Made by a program: the position numbers and the translations under genes. The notes under the pieces are model-generated. The model saw nothing but the letters and a program-made list of their open reading frames with translations, searched no databases and was not told where the DNA came from. DNA of 64,000 nucleotides from Streptomyces rhizosphaerihabitans (GTDB lineage: Bacteria > Actinomycetota > Actinomycetes > Streptomycetales > Streptomycetaceae), in assembly GCF_025399795.1 (NCBI RefSeq), contig NZ_JAODTZ010000016.1:62001-126000 (forward strand). Reading direction: 5' to 3'. Position 1 is the first letter of the stretch. Every line of letters starts with the position of its first letter. Shown in pieces: positions 32,055 to 41,040 of this stretch.

Positions 32055-33071
32055 GTGAGTGTGCTCGTACTGGATGAGCTGGACCGCGGTTTGATCCACG
32101 CCTTGCATGTGGACGCACGGGCGCCCTTCACGCTCGTCGCCGACGTCCTCGGCTCCTCGACGCAGACAGTGGTCCGCCGCTACCGCCGGCTGTACGCGCA
32201 GGCCGGGCTGCGCGTGGTCGCCCTGCCCACGCCCCGCAGCTCCGGCACGCACCAGTGGTTCGTACGGCTGACCGCCGCGACGCGCAGCGCGCACGACATC
32301 GCGCTGGCGCTCGCCCGACGTCCCGACACCTCCTGGGTACGACTGACCTCCGGAGGCACGGAGATCGTCGCGATCATCCACACCGCGCCCGCGGGTCCGG
32401 ACGCGCACGCGTTGCTGCTGCGCGACATCCCCCGCACCGCCGGGATCACCGCCGTGTCCGCGCACTACCTGCTGCACACCTACCTGGGCGGGCCGACAGC
32501 GTGGCGCGGCCGGGTCGACGCCCTGAACGCGGACCAGGAGGCGCGACTGCGCTCCGGGACCGGCACGGCGGAGACGTCGAACACCGCGGACGCCTCCGGC
32601 CCCGCGGCCTTCGACGACACCGCCCACCTCCTCACGGACGCGGACCGGCTGCTGCTGTCCGCACTGCGCGAGGACGCGCGCCTCAGCTATGCGGAACTGG
32701 CCACCGCCACCGGCACCACCGCGTCCACCGCCGCCCGCCGACTGGCCCAACTGCGGGAACGCGGCGCGCTGTTCTTCGACATCGACATCGATCCGGCGCT
32801 TCTGGGCGTGACGGTGTCCGCGCTGCTGTGGATGCAGGTGGCCCCCGCACACCTGGATACGGTGGCGACGGCGCTGGCCCTACACGACGAACTCGCGGTG
32901 GTCGCGGCGACGACCGGCCCGACGAACCTCGTCGCCCACGCGCTGTGCCGCGACGCCGAGGCCCTGCACCACTACCTGACGCGGCGGGTGGCCTGGGACG
33001 CGGTCACGCGGATCGAGACGGCGCCGGTACTGCGCACCTACAAGGCGGCGGCGACGCTGCGCTCGGGCTGA
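32055..33071 (+). CDS. Lrp/AsnC-family regulator with duplicated domains
   Basis: This protein of about 338 residues is a tandem duplication of the Lrp unit. HTH-1 is at residues 6-50 (LDELDRGLIHALHVDARAPFTLVADVLGSSTQTVVRRYRRL) with a first RAM-like domain; HTH-2 is at about 195-240 (LTDADRLLLSALREDARLSYAELATATGTTASTAARRLAQLRERG) with a second (DIDPALLGVTVSALLWMQVAPAHLDTVATAL). Double-length Lrp proteins are common in actinobacteria. The start may be GTG 32055 or GTG 32061; TAATTT at 32048-32053 would put the transcription start close to 32061, suggesting a leaderless message. The divergent MFS exporter is the probable target. Confidence 0.87.
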   Translation: MSVLVLDELDRGLIHALHVDARAPFTLVADVLGSSTQTVVRRYRRLYAQAGLRVVALPTPRSSGTHQWFVRLTAATRSAHDIALALARRPDTSWVRLTSGGTEIVAIIHTAPAGPDAHALLLRDIPRTAGITAVSAHYLLHTYLGGPTAWRGRVDALNADQEARLRSGTGTAETSNTADASGPAAFDDTAHLLTDADRLLLSALREDARLSYAELATATGTTASTAARRLAQLRERGALFFDIDIDPALLGVTVSALLWMQVAPAHLDTVATALALHDELAVVAATTGPTNLVAHALCRDAEALHHYLTRRVAWDAVTRIETAPVLRTYKAAATLRSG

Positions 33072-33126
33072 CGCCGTCCGCCGAAACGATGGGCGGGCCG
33101 AAGCACGCAGGCGCAGGCGCAGGTCC

Positions 33127-33190
<64 letters not shown>

Positions 33191-33192
<2 letters not shown>

Positions 33193-33622
33193 AGAACGAG
33201 GAGGGGGGCGGGGTGAGGGTGTGGATCAGCGCGGTCAGGCCCTGCGTGTAGATGCCGTGGAACAGGGTGATGGCGTCGTCGTCGCTGATGCCGTCGGGCG
33301 TGAAAGTGCCGGACCATTCCACGCGGGCCGTGTCCTGGCGGGACGTCTCGTGCACGCTGAGCGTGGAGCGGTAGCCGGTGACGGGGAACGGGGCCCGCAG
33401 GATCGAGTAGCTGTATGTTCGGGCCTCGTTGTCGAAGGCTTCGAGCCGCTCGACGATCACGTCGCCCTCCTCGTTCACGAGGCGGCGCAGACGTCCGCCG
33501 TCGCTGAGTTCGCTGGTGGGAATGTAGGGGAGCCAGTCGGGCAGCGAGTCGAAGCCGCCGATGAGCTGCCAGACGCGGTCGGGTGACGCGGCGATGTCGA
33601 TGGACGCGGTGGTCGTGGCCAC
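33191..33622 (-). CDS. SRPBCC (polyketide cyclase-like) protein
   Basis: This 143-residue protein is of the START/SRPBCC type: ASIDIAASPDRVWQLIGGFDSLPDWLPYI begins the fold, and YSYSILRAPFPVTGYRSTLSVHE and ARVEWSGTFTP supply the sheet. The closing helix is AITLFHGIYTQGLTALIHTL. It matches the MxaD/PYR-like subgroup often annotated as polyketide cyclase/dehydrase, which binds hydrophobic ligands. GTG 33622 is preceded by GGAG. It sits 53 bp downstream of an aldo/keto reductase in the same direction and is probably in its operon under the divergent LysR protein. Confidence 0.85.
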
Positions 33623-33675
33623 GGGATTCTCCTGGAGTGTGCGGGGTGACGAGGGGCGGGCGGCGGGGACGGGGG

Positions 33676-34686
33676 TCAGGCGGCGGGGACGGGGGCGTCC
33701 GGCGCTATCAGCCGCTCGTCGCGCAGGTCGGTCCAGAACGCGGCCGGGATCCGCTCGCCGAGAGCGGTGACGTCCTCGGCGATGCGACTGGGCCTGGTGG
33801 CACCGGGGATCGCGGCGGCCGTCGCCGGATGGGCGAGGGAGAACTGCAGCGCGGCGGACTTGATACCGACCCCGTGCCGCTCGGCGACCGCCTTGATCCG
33901 CTCCACCCTGTCGACGATGTGCGCGGGAGCCTTCTGGTACTCGAAGTGGGTACCTCCGGCGAGGATGCCCGAGCTGTACGGGCCGCCGACCACGATGTCG
34001 ACGTCCTGGGCGGCGGCGGCCGGCAGCAACCGCTGCAGGGCCCGGTCGTGGTCGAGAAGTGTGTAGCGGCCCGCGAGGAGGAACGCGTCGGGCTTCGGCT
34101 CGTCCAGGTCCAGGGTGAGCTCCAGGGGCTCCACGCGGTTGACGCCAAGGCCCCAGGCCTTGATCACGCCTTCCTCGCGCAGCTTCTGCAGCACTCGGAA
34201 GGCACCGGTGCGCGCGCTCTCGTACGAGGCCAGCCACTCGTCCCCGTAGAAGTCCTGCGCGACATCGTGCACCCACACGATGTCGAGGCGATCCGTCCGC
34301 AGGCGCTCGAGGCTGTCCTCGATGGAACGCAGGGTGGCATCGGCGGTGTAGTCGTTGACCATCCTGTTCGGGCGGCCGTGTTCGAAGAGGCCGCCCTTCT
34401 CGCCGAGGTCCCGGGCGCTCGGGTCCTCGATCTCGTCGAGGACGACGCGGCCGACCTTCGTGCTGAGCACGAACTCCTCGCGCGGGTGTTGTGCCAGTAC
34501 GTCGCCGAGCCGGATCTCGGAGAGGCCGGCGCCGTAGAAGGGCGCGGTGTCGAAGTAGCGGATGCCCTGGTCCCAGGCGGCCTCGACGGTGGCAGCCGCC
34601 TCCTCGTCGGGGATGGCGCGGAACATGTTGCCGAGCGGTGCGGTGCCGAAGCCGAGCGCGCCGGGCAGGAGGGACTTGATGCTCAT
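33676..34686 (-). CDS. aldo/keto reductase, D-threo-aldose 1-dehydrogenase-like
   Basis: This 336-residue AKR barrel has LGFGTAPLGNMFRAIPDEEAAATVEAAWDQGIRYFDTAPFYGAGLSE at the N-terminus (catalytic Asp and Tyr), VLSTKVGR with the Lys, IVWVHD with the His and AAIPGATRPSRIAEDV near the cofactor. The sequence is closest in pattern to fucose/pyridoxal dehydrogenase-type AKRs. ATG 34686 is supported by its distance to the barrel. It is divergent from a LysR regulator and followed by an SRPBCC gene, forming a small reductive operon whose substrate is unknown. Confidence 0.9.
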   Translation of the reverse strand: MSIKSLLPGALGFGTAPLGNMFRAIPDEEAAATVEAAWDQGIRYFDTAPFYGAGLSEIRLGDVLAQHPREEFVLSTKVGRVVLDEIEDPSARDLGEKGGLFEHGRPNRMVNDYTADATLRSIEDSLERLRTDRLDIVWVHDVAQDFYGDEWLASYESARTGAFRVLQKLREEGVIKAWGLGVNRVEPLELTLDLDEPKPDAFLLAGRYTLLDHDRALQRLLPAAAAQDVDIVVGGPYSSGILAGGTHFEYQKAPAHIVDRVERIKAVAERHGVGIKSAALQFSLAHPATAAAIPGATRPSRIAEDVTALGERIPAAFWTDLRDERLIAPDAPVPAA

Positions 34687-34780
34687 GGAAGATCCTCGGG
34701 ATGGTGGTTCGGACGGATACATCACTGAATGTGCGATCCGTCGGGCTTGCCTGTTCGAGGCTAGGATCCCTACATGAGAC

Positions 34781-34801
34781 TGTCCAAGACTTGCTTGGAC
34801 A
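34781..34801. promoter_or_regulatory. LysR-type operator
   Basis: A perfect inverted repeat TGTCCAAG-N5-CTTGGACA (34781-34788 and 34794-34801) lies 24 bp before the LysR start and about 95 bp before the divergent aldo/keto reductase. Size, symmetry and location match a LysR recognition site that would allow autorepression and activation of the reductase. Confidence 0.8.
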
Positions 34802-34825
34802 TGGTTGAGTCCTCCGAGGTCCTAA

Positions 34826-35725
34826 ATGCTTGACCTGCGACAACTTCGCTATTTCGTCGCCGTCGCCGAGGCCGAACACGTCGGCCGTGCCGCCGAGCGC
34901 CTGCACATCTCCCAGTCACCCCTGAGCCGGCAGATCGCCCAGCTCGAGAAGAACCTGGGGCTCACCCTCTTCGAACGCAGTCAGCAGCGCATCCGGCTGA
35001 CTTCCGACGGCAGGGTATTCCTGACCGAGGCGCGGGCCCTGCTGCGCCACGCCGACCGGCTGGAGAACCTCGGCCGCCGACTCGGCCGCGGGGAGGAGGG
35101 CGGCCTGTGCATCGGATACGTGGCCGATGCCATGCACACGGGCGTCCTCCCCTCGGCCCTGCGCACCCTGCGTGATCAGCGCCCAGGAATCCACGTAGCG
35201 CTGTACGACCAGGAGTCGGCCGAGCAGTTCGAGGGGCTGCGCCAGCGCAGCCTCGACATCGCGTTGGTGCGCACGCCGCCGCCCGAGGACGACCCGGACC
35301 TGAAGGCGGCGTCGTTGCTGCGGGACCCCCTGCTGCTCGCGCTGCCCGAGAAGCATCCCCTCGCCCTGACGGAGGAGTTGACGCCCGACGTCCTTGCAGG
35401 GCAGCCGTGGATCGCGGTGGGCGACGCCCGGGATCCGGCGTGGCGTGACACGTTCGTCGCGTCGTGCGTCGCCTCCGGCTTCACGCCGGACATCCGTCTC
35501 GACGCGGCCGACCCTCTCACCGCGCTGGGTCTGGTCGCGTCCGGTCTGGGCCTCGCGCTCATCCAGAAGAGCATGGTGCGCGGCACGTCCGAAGGCGTCG
35601 CGGTACGTGAACTGCCCTGGTACGAAGGGTCCGTTCAGCTGTGGGCCGCCTGGCACCGAGTCGATCTGCGGCCCGTGGTGGCCGCGTTCCGCGAAACGGT
35701 GCTCGCGGATCGGGTCGCGACGTGA
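34826..35725 (+). CDS. LysR-family transcriptional regulator
   Basis: This 299-residue protein has the LysR winged HTH at residues 1-60 (LDLRQLRYFVAVAEAEHVGRAAERLHISQSPLSRQIAQLEKNLGLTLFERSQQ). The periplasmic-binding-protein-like effector domain (GLCIGYVADAMHTGVLPSALRTLRDQRPGIHVALYDQ) follows. LysR proteins activate a divergent gene in response to a small-molecule effector. The divergent aldo/keto reductase and SRPBCC genes are the likely targets, and a perfect operator lies just upstream of this gene. ATG 34826 gives the standard family N-terminus. Confidence 0.93.
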   Translation: MLDLRQLRYFVAVAEAEHVGRAAERLHISQSPLSRQIAQLEKNLGLTLFERSQQRIRLTSDGRVFLTEARALLRHADRLENLGRRLGRGEEGGLCIGYVADAMHTGVLPSALRTLRDQRPGIHVALYDQESAEQFEGLRQRSLDIALVRTPPPEDDPDLKAASLLRDPLLLALPEKHPLALTEELTPDVLAGQPWIAVGDARDPAWRDTFVASCVASGFTPDIRLDAADPLTALGLVASGLGLALIQKSMVRGTSEGVAVRELPWYEGSVQLWAAWHRVDLRPVVAAFRETVLADRVAT

Positions 35726-35783
35726 GCGCAGGCGGCGGCCCGCGCACCGACACAGAAGGCTTGGCGAGCAGCCCCCGGCGACC

Positions 35784-36149
35784 TCAGAGGTAGTCGTTCT
35801 GCTTGAGCTCGATCACCCAAGCGCGTCGTTCGCAGATCTTCCCGTCACGCATGCGGAACACCTCGGCCATCGACATGCGCATCACCTCTCCCGTGTCACG
35901 CATCACCGTTCCGGTGAGCTCGGCCATGACCACGTCGTCCTCCTCGACCATGCGTACCACCTCCAACTGGGGAGGCGGGACGAAGCCGGGGCCCTCGATG
36001 GCGGCGTCGTACGCCTCTTTTCCGGTCAGATGGAAACCGCCGAAGACCGTCCACTCGATGTCATCGGTCAGGCAACTCAGGATCTGTGCGTGATCGTTCT
36101 TGCGGAAGCCGTCCAGATAGGTCTCGACGGTCTGCTTGTTCCGGGACAT
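35784..36149 (-). CDS. SnoaL-like/NTF2-fold protein
   Basis: This 121-residue protein has the SnoaL/limonene-epoxide-hydrolase-like pattern: VETYLDGFRKNDHAQILSCLTDDIEWTVFGGFHLTGKEAYDAAIEG, then VVMAELTGTVMRDTGEVMRMSMAEVFRMRDGKICERRAWV. The D-x-W-x-V segment after the first helix and the C-terminal strand are conserved in the family. Possible roles include isomerase, cyclase or ligand binding, and none can be chosen. ATG 36149 follows a usable purine-rich site. It is divergent from the WhiB-like gene. Confidence 0.82.
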   Translation of the reverse strand: MSRNKQTVETYLDGFRKNDHAQILSCLTDDIEWTVFGGFHLTGKEAYDAAIEGPGFVPPPQLEVVRMVEEDDVVMAELTGTVMRDTGEVMRMSMAEVFRMRDGKICERRAWVIELKQNDYL

Positions 36150-36403
36150 GGCTCCTGCTTTCCAGCGCAAGGAAGGCGCAAGGACGACTGCATCGCTCTC
36201 CGGAGGCCCTGAACCGGACCGTAGACCGTTGCGGTACCTCCATAGCGCTGCTGTGCGCGGGAGGCAAGCGGCGCTCACTCGAAGGTGTGGTCCGTACGGC
36301 AGATAGAGTGACGGTCCTCGAAAGGCGTAGTGTCATATGCCTGTTGCCCAGGGCAGGCGGGCAACTCGCAGGCGGGGGCCAGGGGAGAGGACGGCATCAC
36401 GAG

Positions 36404-36715
36404 ATGACGAGCACCGACTGGAGCGACCGAGGATTGTGCCGTACGGCCGATCCTGACGACCTGTTCGTCGAGGGCGCCGCGCAGAACCGGGCCAAGATAC
36501 TGTGCAGCGGCTGCCCCGTACTCACCGAGTGCCTCGCCTATGCGCTGGACCATCGCATCGAGCACGGCGTATGGGGAGGCATGACCGAGCGCGAGCGCAG
36601 GGCCCTGCTGCGCCGCCGTCCGACGGTCACTTCCTGGCTGCACCTCCTGGAGACGGCGCGCGTGGAACACGAGCGCACACACGACGCCACCGCTGTCGCA
36701 CACCGGGCGAGCTGA
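36404..36715 (+). CDS. WhiB-like (Wbl) iron-sulfur regulator
   Basis: This 103-residue protein has the four Wbl cysteines at residues 12, 34, 37 and 43 (GLC, then C-SG-C-PVLTE-C), which bind a [4Fe-4S] cluster. The hallmark turn GVWGGMTERERRALLRRRP and a basic C-terminus follow. Wbl proteins bind sigma factor region 4 and regulate development, redox stress or antibiotic resistance in actinomycetes. The C-x2-C-x5-C spacing is canonical. The exact paralogue cannot be named from sequence. A GGGGAGAGGA site at 36382-36391 lies 12 bp upstream of ATG 36404. Confidence 0.92.
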   Translation: MTSTDWSDRGLCRTADPDDLFVEGAAQNRAKILCSGCPVLTECLAYALDHRIEHGVWGGMTERERRALLRRRPTVTSWLHLLETARVEHERTHDATAVAHRAS

Positions 36716-36777
36716 CGCCCTCGCACCTCCGCAGGCACAAGGCTCCGGAGAACGCATCACCGGTGCGGCTCGCCTTG

Positions 36778-37140
36778 TCACCACGTTGGCCGGGCCTCGT
36801 CCGTTCTCCGGACGGACGCCGCCGTCACCGTGGTGGCCCGGGCGACGGTGACGGGCGACGACGGCTCATGCGGCGCGGGGAGTCCGAGCCGGTCGTGCAG
36901 GACGTGGGCCGTACTCGGACGTGGGCCGTACTCGATCGCGATGGCCGCATGAGTCGACGCTTCGACGTCGCCGTGAATGAAGTGGATGCGGAGGCCGACC
37001 CCGGCGCCCGGCGCGGGGTGCCACCCGATGGCCGTCGATGTCTCCCACGCCACGATCGCGGCAAGGGCGAGCAAGCCGTGGCCACCCTCACCGCGCAGCG
37101 AATTCTCCGCGATCTCCGCCGCGGCACCCCACCCCCGCAT
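36778..37140 (-). CDS. hypothetical protein, weak support
   Basis: An open frame of 120 residues from ATG 37140 (or a TTG at 37209) with G or C at most third codon positions, as in real genes of this DNA. It contains a short hydrophobic stretch (GHGLLALAAIVAWETSTAIGW) but no motif I recognise. It lies in the otherwise gene-poor 0.9 kb between the WhiB-like gene and the CHAP hydrolase. Other strands also have open frames here, so it may be a decayed gene or a shadow. Confidence 0.3.
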   Translation of the reverse strand: MRGWGAAAEIAENSLRGEGGHGLLALAAIVAWETSTAIGWHPAPGAGVGLRIHFIHGDVEASTHAAIAIEYGPRPSTAHVLHDRLGLPAPHEPSSPVTVARATTVTAASVRRTDEARPTW

Positions 37141-37209
37141 TGCCGACCTCGGCCGGGCGATCTTCGCCTTCCGCTTGGTCTGCGCAAAATGAGGTGGGAG
37201 ACGGCTCAA

Positions 37210-37659
37210 CGAGACAGGTCGCCGAAAAGGCCCTAATTCGCAAAAGCTGTCACGTGTGCGTTTTTACCGGCCACCGGCAGCGATGAAATCCAGCCAGTTG
37301 TGTGGTGCGACATTGTGCGCAGGGGCGTGAACTGTCACCGTCATGCGCGGAATGAACAGCCCGATCATGACTTTCGACGACCTCAACTCCGTTGCCAGGT
37401 AAGGCCGTTGGCCGGCAAATGCGCCGACACGGCAAAAATGCCAATTTCTCCGCCATTTACCGGCTCCAGGCCTGAGCAAGGCGGGTGCCGGGCGGGCGAC
37501 TCCTTCCATGAACGACACATCGCAGCACTGTGCGGTTTCGGGTCGGTCGACCAGTCCGACGGATGTCCGCAGATCCATCGAAGGAGATGTTTCGCAGTCA
37601 TGATAAACGGTTCATTTCATGTTCACGCAGACAAAGCGCGCATCCGGCAGGGGAGCATC
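37210..37659. other. AT-richer leader region upstream of CHAP hydrolase
   Basis: About 450 bp with noticeably more A/T than average and no convincing gene. The plus-strand frame of the downstream hydrolase is open through much of it but reads as non-coding. It probably holds the promoter and a long 5' leader. Wall-hydrolase genes in streptomycetes are often preceded by c-di-AMP (ydaO) riboswitches; I looked for the conserved core and could not see it. Confidence 0.4.
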
Positions 37660-39246
37660 ATGAGCGCGAGACCGGGTTGGAGGGTCCGGGTCGGGGTCTT
37701 CGCCGCCACGACGGCGCTTCTCTCGGCGGGCACCCTGCTCGGTGCCAATCCGGCGTCGGCGGCGCCCGCGGCGATCAAACTGACCTCCTCGTCCTGCCCT
37801 GGCGTGATCCTGCGGGGCCAGGTGAGCGGCTGCGTCACGGAGCTGCAGAACCTGCTCAACGCGCACGGTGCCGGTCTGGTGGTGGACGGCAATTTCGGGG
37901 CGAACACGCTCTACGCGGTGCGCGAGTACCAGGCCTCCGTCGCGATCGCCGTGGACGGGGAGGTGGGCCCCCAGACCAAGAGCAAGCTGTACGCGACCGG
38001 GGGTTCGGCGCCAGCACCGGTCAATCTCACGTCCTCGTCGTGTCCGGCGAACATCGTCCAGGGCAACAAGGGCGGATGCGTCACCGAACTCCAGCGGTTG
38101 CTCCGCCACTTCGGTTACGCGATCGATGTGGACGGCGATTTCGGGCCGGCGACGGACAGCGCGGTCCGCAACTTCCAGTCCGCGCACGGCCTGTCGGTCG
38201 ACGGCCAGGTCGGCACGAACACCAAGCGGGAGCTCTACGACACCGACGAGTCGCCGTCGACGGCTCTGGACCTGCGATCGGCGTCCTGCCCGTCGAACAT
38301 AGTGGAGGGGCAGAGCGGCGGTTGTGTCGCGACGCTGCAGGCCCTGCTCAACGGCAAGGGTCAACATCTCGATGTGGACGGCCAGTTCGGGCCCCTGACG
38401 CTGACGGCCGTGAAGTCGTTCCAGTCCTCGGCGGGCATCTCGGTGGACGGCGAGGTCGGCCCGAACACCAAGACCGCCCTGTACTCGAACATCAGCACCG
38501 GTGGCGGCAGCGGCGCACCGGCGCCGATCAACCTGAACTCCAGCTCGTGCCCGAGCAACATCGTGAAGGGCCAGAAGAGCGGCTGCGTCACCGAGCTGCA
38601 GAGCCTGCTGAACCACCACGGGGCCGATCTCGCCGTCGACGGCGACTTCGGGTCGATGACCGACAGCGCTGTGCGGGACTTCCAGGCCGAGAAGGGCCTG
38701 TCGGTCGACGGCCAGGTGGGCCCGAACACCAAGGCCGCTCTGTACGGCGCGGTCACCCCGCCGTCCTCGCCCGCGCCCGGCGGCGGGTACAGCAAGATCC
38801 TCGATGTGGCCGCGGCCGAGGTCGGCACGGTCGAGGGCAGTGCTCGCGCCAACAGCTACGGTTCGGCCGTGGGCCTGTCGCTGTCCACCAGCAACTACGC
38901 CTGGTGCGCGACCTTCGTGAGCTGGGTGGCCAAGCAGACCGGGGCCTCCTCGTACCGCAACACCTACGTTTCGGGTTGGGTCAAGCAGGCTCGGGCCGGC
39001 AACTACCACCTGTCGGTGACGACCAACCCGCAGCCGGGCGACATCGTGGCCTTCGACTGGAACGGTGGCAACGACTACACCGGCGGGCATGAGCACATAG
39101 GCATCGTGAGAACGGTGAGCGGCGGTTCCAGCTTCACCACCGTCGAAGGCAACACCGGCAATCCCAACGGCGGTTCGGACGGCGTCTACGTCAAGACCCG
39201 CGGTAAGAACAGCGGATACGACGTGCTGTTCATCCGAGTCCGCTGA
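37660..39246 (+). CDS. secreted peptidoglycan hydrolase with four peptidoglycan-binding repeats and a CHAP domain
   Basis: This 528-residue protein has a Sec signal peptide (cleavage near ASA-AP, residue 35). Four PG_binding_1 repeats of about 80-95 residues each follow, each starting at an SSSCP- or SASCP-like motif with a second Cys in (S/G)GC(V/A) and ending VDGxVGxxTKxxLY. A disordered Pro/Gly linker leads to a CHAP amidase/endopeptidase domain from about residue 385: YAWCATFVSWVAKQTG carries the catalytic Cys and GGHEHIGIV the His. It should cleave peptide stems or amide bonds in the wall. GGGGAG precedes ATG 37660. A 15-bp tandem array starts at its stop codon. Confidence 0.93.
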   Translation: MSARPGWRVRVGVFAATTALLSAGTLLGANPASAAPAAIKLTSSSCPGVILRGQVSGCVTELQNLLNAHGAGLVVDGNFGANTLYAVREYQASVAIAVDGEVGPQTKSKLYATGGSAPAPVNLTSSSCPANIVQGNKGGCVTELQRLLRHFGYAIDVDGDFGPATDSAVRNFQSAHGLSVDGQVGTNTKRELYDTDESPSTALDLRSASCPSNIVEGQSGGCVATLQALLNGKGQHLDVDGQFGPLTLTAVKSFQSSAGISVDGEVGPNTKTALYSNISTGGGSGAPAPINLNSSSCPSNIVKGQKSGCVTELQSLLNHHGADLAVDGDFGSMTDSAVRDFQAEKGLSVDGQVGPNTKAALYGAVTPPSSPAPGGGYSKILDVAAAEVGTVEGSARANSYGSAVGLSLSTSNYAWCATFVSWVAKQTGASSYRNTYVSGWVKQARAGNYHLSVTTNPQPGDIVAFDWNGGNDYTGGHEHIGIVRTVSGGSSFTTVEGNTGNPNGGSDGVYVKTRGKNSGYDVLFIRVR

Positions 39247-39333
39247 CCGGTGCACCGTTGACCGGTGCACCGTTGACCGGTGCACCGTTGACCGGTGCAC
39301 CGTTGACCGGTGCACCGTTGACCGGTGCACCGG
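39244..39333. repeat. six tandem 15-bp units starting at the hydrolase stop codon
   Basis: The unit TGACCGGTGCACCGT occurs six times without gaps (39244-39333; the last unit ends G instead of T). Each unit contains the perfect 10-bp palindrome CGGTGCACCG. The first three bases of the first unit are the stop codon of the CHAP hydrolase, and because 15 is a multiple of three every unit supplies another in-frame TGA. The array lies between two convergent genes and could act as a multi-hairpin terminator. Confidence 0.95.
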
Positions 39334-39529
39334 CTGGCCCGTTGATCGGGTGTCTCGCCGAGAGCGTTCACCCAGGCGTTTCGTCTCGCGGCCGGAGACC
39401 GAGCCCGTGATGCCGGGTCCCCGCCGCGAGACGTGGCCGCGTCGGTGAGGCGGCAGGCCGTGATCCAACAGGCACCACCGAATGGATCGCGGCCTGCGGG
39501 CCTTCTGTGTGACCGGACGGGCCGTCCGG

Positions 39530-40978
39530 TCACACCGTGGCCGACACCGGCCCGGGAGCCGACTCGGCGGACAGGAAAACCGGTGTCACCGAGACCGGCA
39601 GGGCGATCACTCCGCCGTCGCGTTCCACCGGCACGGGTGTGCCGAAGACGTCGACTGCGTGCGCCTCCGCATGGGGCCAGGGGCGCTCGACACGCGTGGC
39701 GGCCTCTTCCTCGCCCGCGAACACGTCACCGGCGGTCCAGGCGACCTCCAGGGCGCCGCGCCCGTGCCGCTCCACCGTGAAGACGTAGAGGTCGGGACGG
39801 TGCTCGACGGCGACCCGGCGCACATGATCGACGCCCTCCAGCCGCGCGGCCAGGAGCGCGAAGGCGTCCGCCGACGGACGGCGGACGGTCAGCCGGGTTC
39901 CGTCGTAGTCGAGCAGTGCCAGCTTGCCGTAGAGGAATCCCATCAGGTTGAGCCGGTCGTGGTAGCCGGGGATCTCCGGGGCGAGGTTCCAGCACACCGT
40001 GCGGCTGATGCCGGCGGCCAGGGCGAGGATGTTGCGGGTCACGATCTGCCGGCAGTTGATCCGGTCCCGCCGCGCGCTCAGTTCCGGCGGGCAGTCCTCC
40101 ATGAACATCCGCAGGGTGTCCGGGAGTTCGGCCGCGCGGTCGTACAACGCACGCATGGTGCGGCGGTCCGGCGGCTCCGTCTCCGGACCCGGGACCGGGG
40201 CGGTGAAGACCGCGGTCATCTCCCGCTCGAACGCCGTCTGCGCCTCGGGGAACTCGAACAGTGTCGGGCCGTTGTACTCGCCCGCCACCACGGGCCGCTC
40301 GTAGCCGTGTCGCCGCATCATGGCGCGGACATCGTCGACGTGTACCGGGATGTCGTGCGGGTCGCCGTACAGGTTCACGCAGAACAGGTCGTAGTCGTCG
40401 CGGGCCCGGTCCACCACATGGTCGAAGAACTGCCTGGCCGTGCTGTCCTGCGGGCTGGACAGTACGTCGTAGCCGCAGCCGCCGAGGACGACACGGGCTG
40501 CGGGGTCGGCCTCCCGTACGGCCCGGGCGAAGACGGCGAGCTGCTCGACGTACTCGGGTGCGGTGCCGTCCCAGAGCAGACCGGTGTTGCTGGGTTCGTT
40601 GTCGCACTGCCAGTACTCGACACGGCCCCGGCACCGGGACACCAGACGATCGACGAAGTGTGCGTACCGCGCGTCGTCCTTCGCCGGAGACGACGGCAGG
40701 AAGCCGGACGGGGTACGGGTGGCCCAGGGCGAGCTGGAGCAGACCGTGAACCAGGTCTCGGCGGCCGGGTCGAGCTGGTCGAGGATCGCGTCCACCGTCG
40801 CCCAGTCGAAGCGGCCGGGCTCCGGCTCGACCTGGGCCCAGTACACGTAGACCCGTACGAGGGTGCCGCCGAGTGCCCGGACCTGCGGCACAAAGGCGTC
40901 CGGCTCACCGAACAGGCCGTAGCCGATGCCCCGGCCGATACCCAGCCGGATCCCGGCCGGTACTGCTTCCCTCTCCAT
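39530..40978 (-). CDS. clan-A glycoside hydrolase (beta-glycosidase-like)
   Basis: This 482-residue TIM-barrel protein has no signal peptide. Signs of clan GH-A: barrel start GGTLVRVYVYWAQVEPEPGRFDW, acid/base in CDNEPSNTG at the end of strand 4 and nucleophile in VVAGEYNGP at strand 7, followed by CWNLAPEI. A beta-sandwich-like C-terminus follows. The architecture fits GH39/GH5-like beta-xylosidases or mannosidases acting in the cytoplasm. ATG 40978 is close to the divergent TetR gene (62 bp), which is probably its regulator. Confidence 0.82.
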   Translation of the reverse strand: MEREAVPAGIRLGIGRGIGYGLFGEPDAFVPQVRALGGTLVRVYVYWAQVEPEPGRFDWATVDAILDQLDPAAETWFTVCSSSPWATRTPSGFLPSSPAKDDARYAHFVDRLVSRCRGRVEYWQCDNEPSNTGLLWDGTAPEYVEQLAVFARAVREADPAARVVLGGCGYDVLSSPQDSTARQFFDHVVDRARDDYDLFCVNLYGDPHDIPVHVDDVRAMMRRHGYERPVVAGEYNGPTLFEFPEAQTAFEREMTAVFTAPVPGPETEPPDRRTMRALYDRAAELPDTLRMFMEDCPPELSARRDRINCRQIVTRNILALAAGISRTVCWNLAPEIPGYHDRLNLMGFLYGKLALLDYDGTRLTVRRPSADAFALLAARLEGVDHVRRVAVEHRPDLYVFTVERHGRGALEVAWTAGDVFAGEEEAATRVERPWPHAEAHAVDVFGTPVPVERDGGVIALPVSVTPVFLSAESAPGPVSATV

Positions 40979-41040
40979 GACACTTCCCTTCGTGCTTACG
41001 TATACGCCTTAAACTGTAGCTGATGGTATAAACTACGCCC

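Noticed and set aside
37210..37659. Possible c-di-AMP (ydaO-type) riboswitch before the CHAP hydrolase
   Set aside because: The context is right, but the conserved core motifs could not be found by eye.
39244..39333. CRISPR array
   Set aside because: The 15-bp units are contiguous with no spacers, and no cas gene is in the window.
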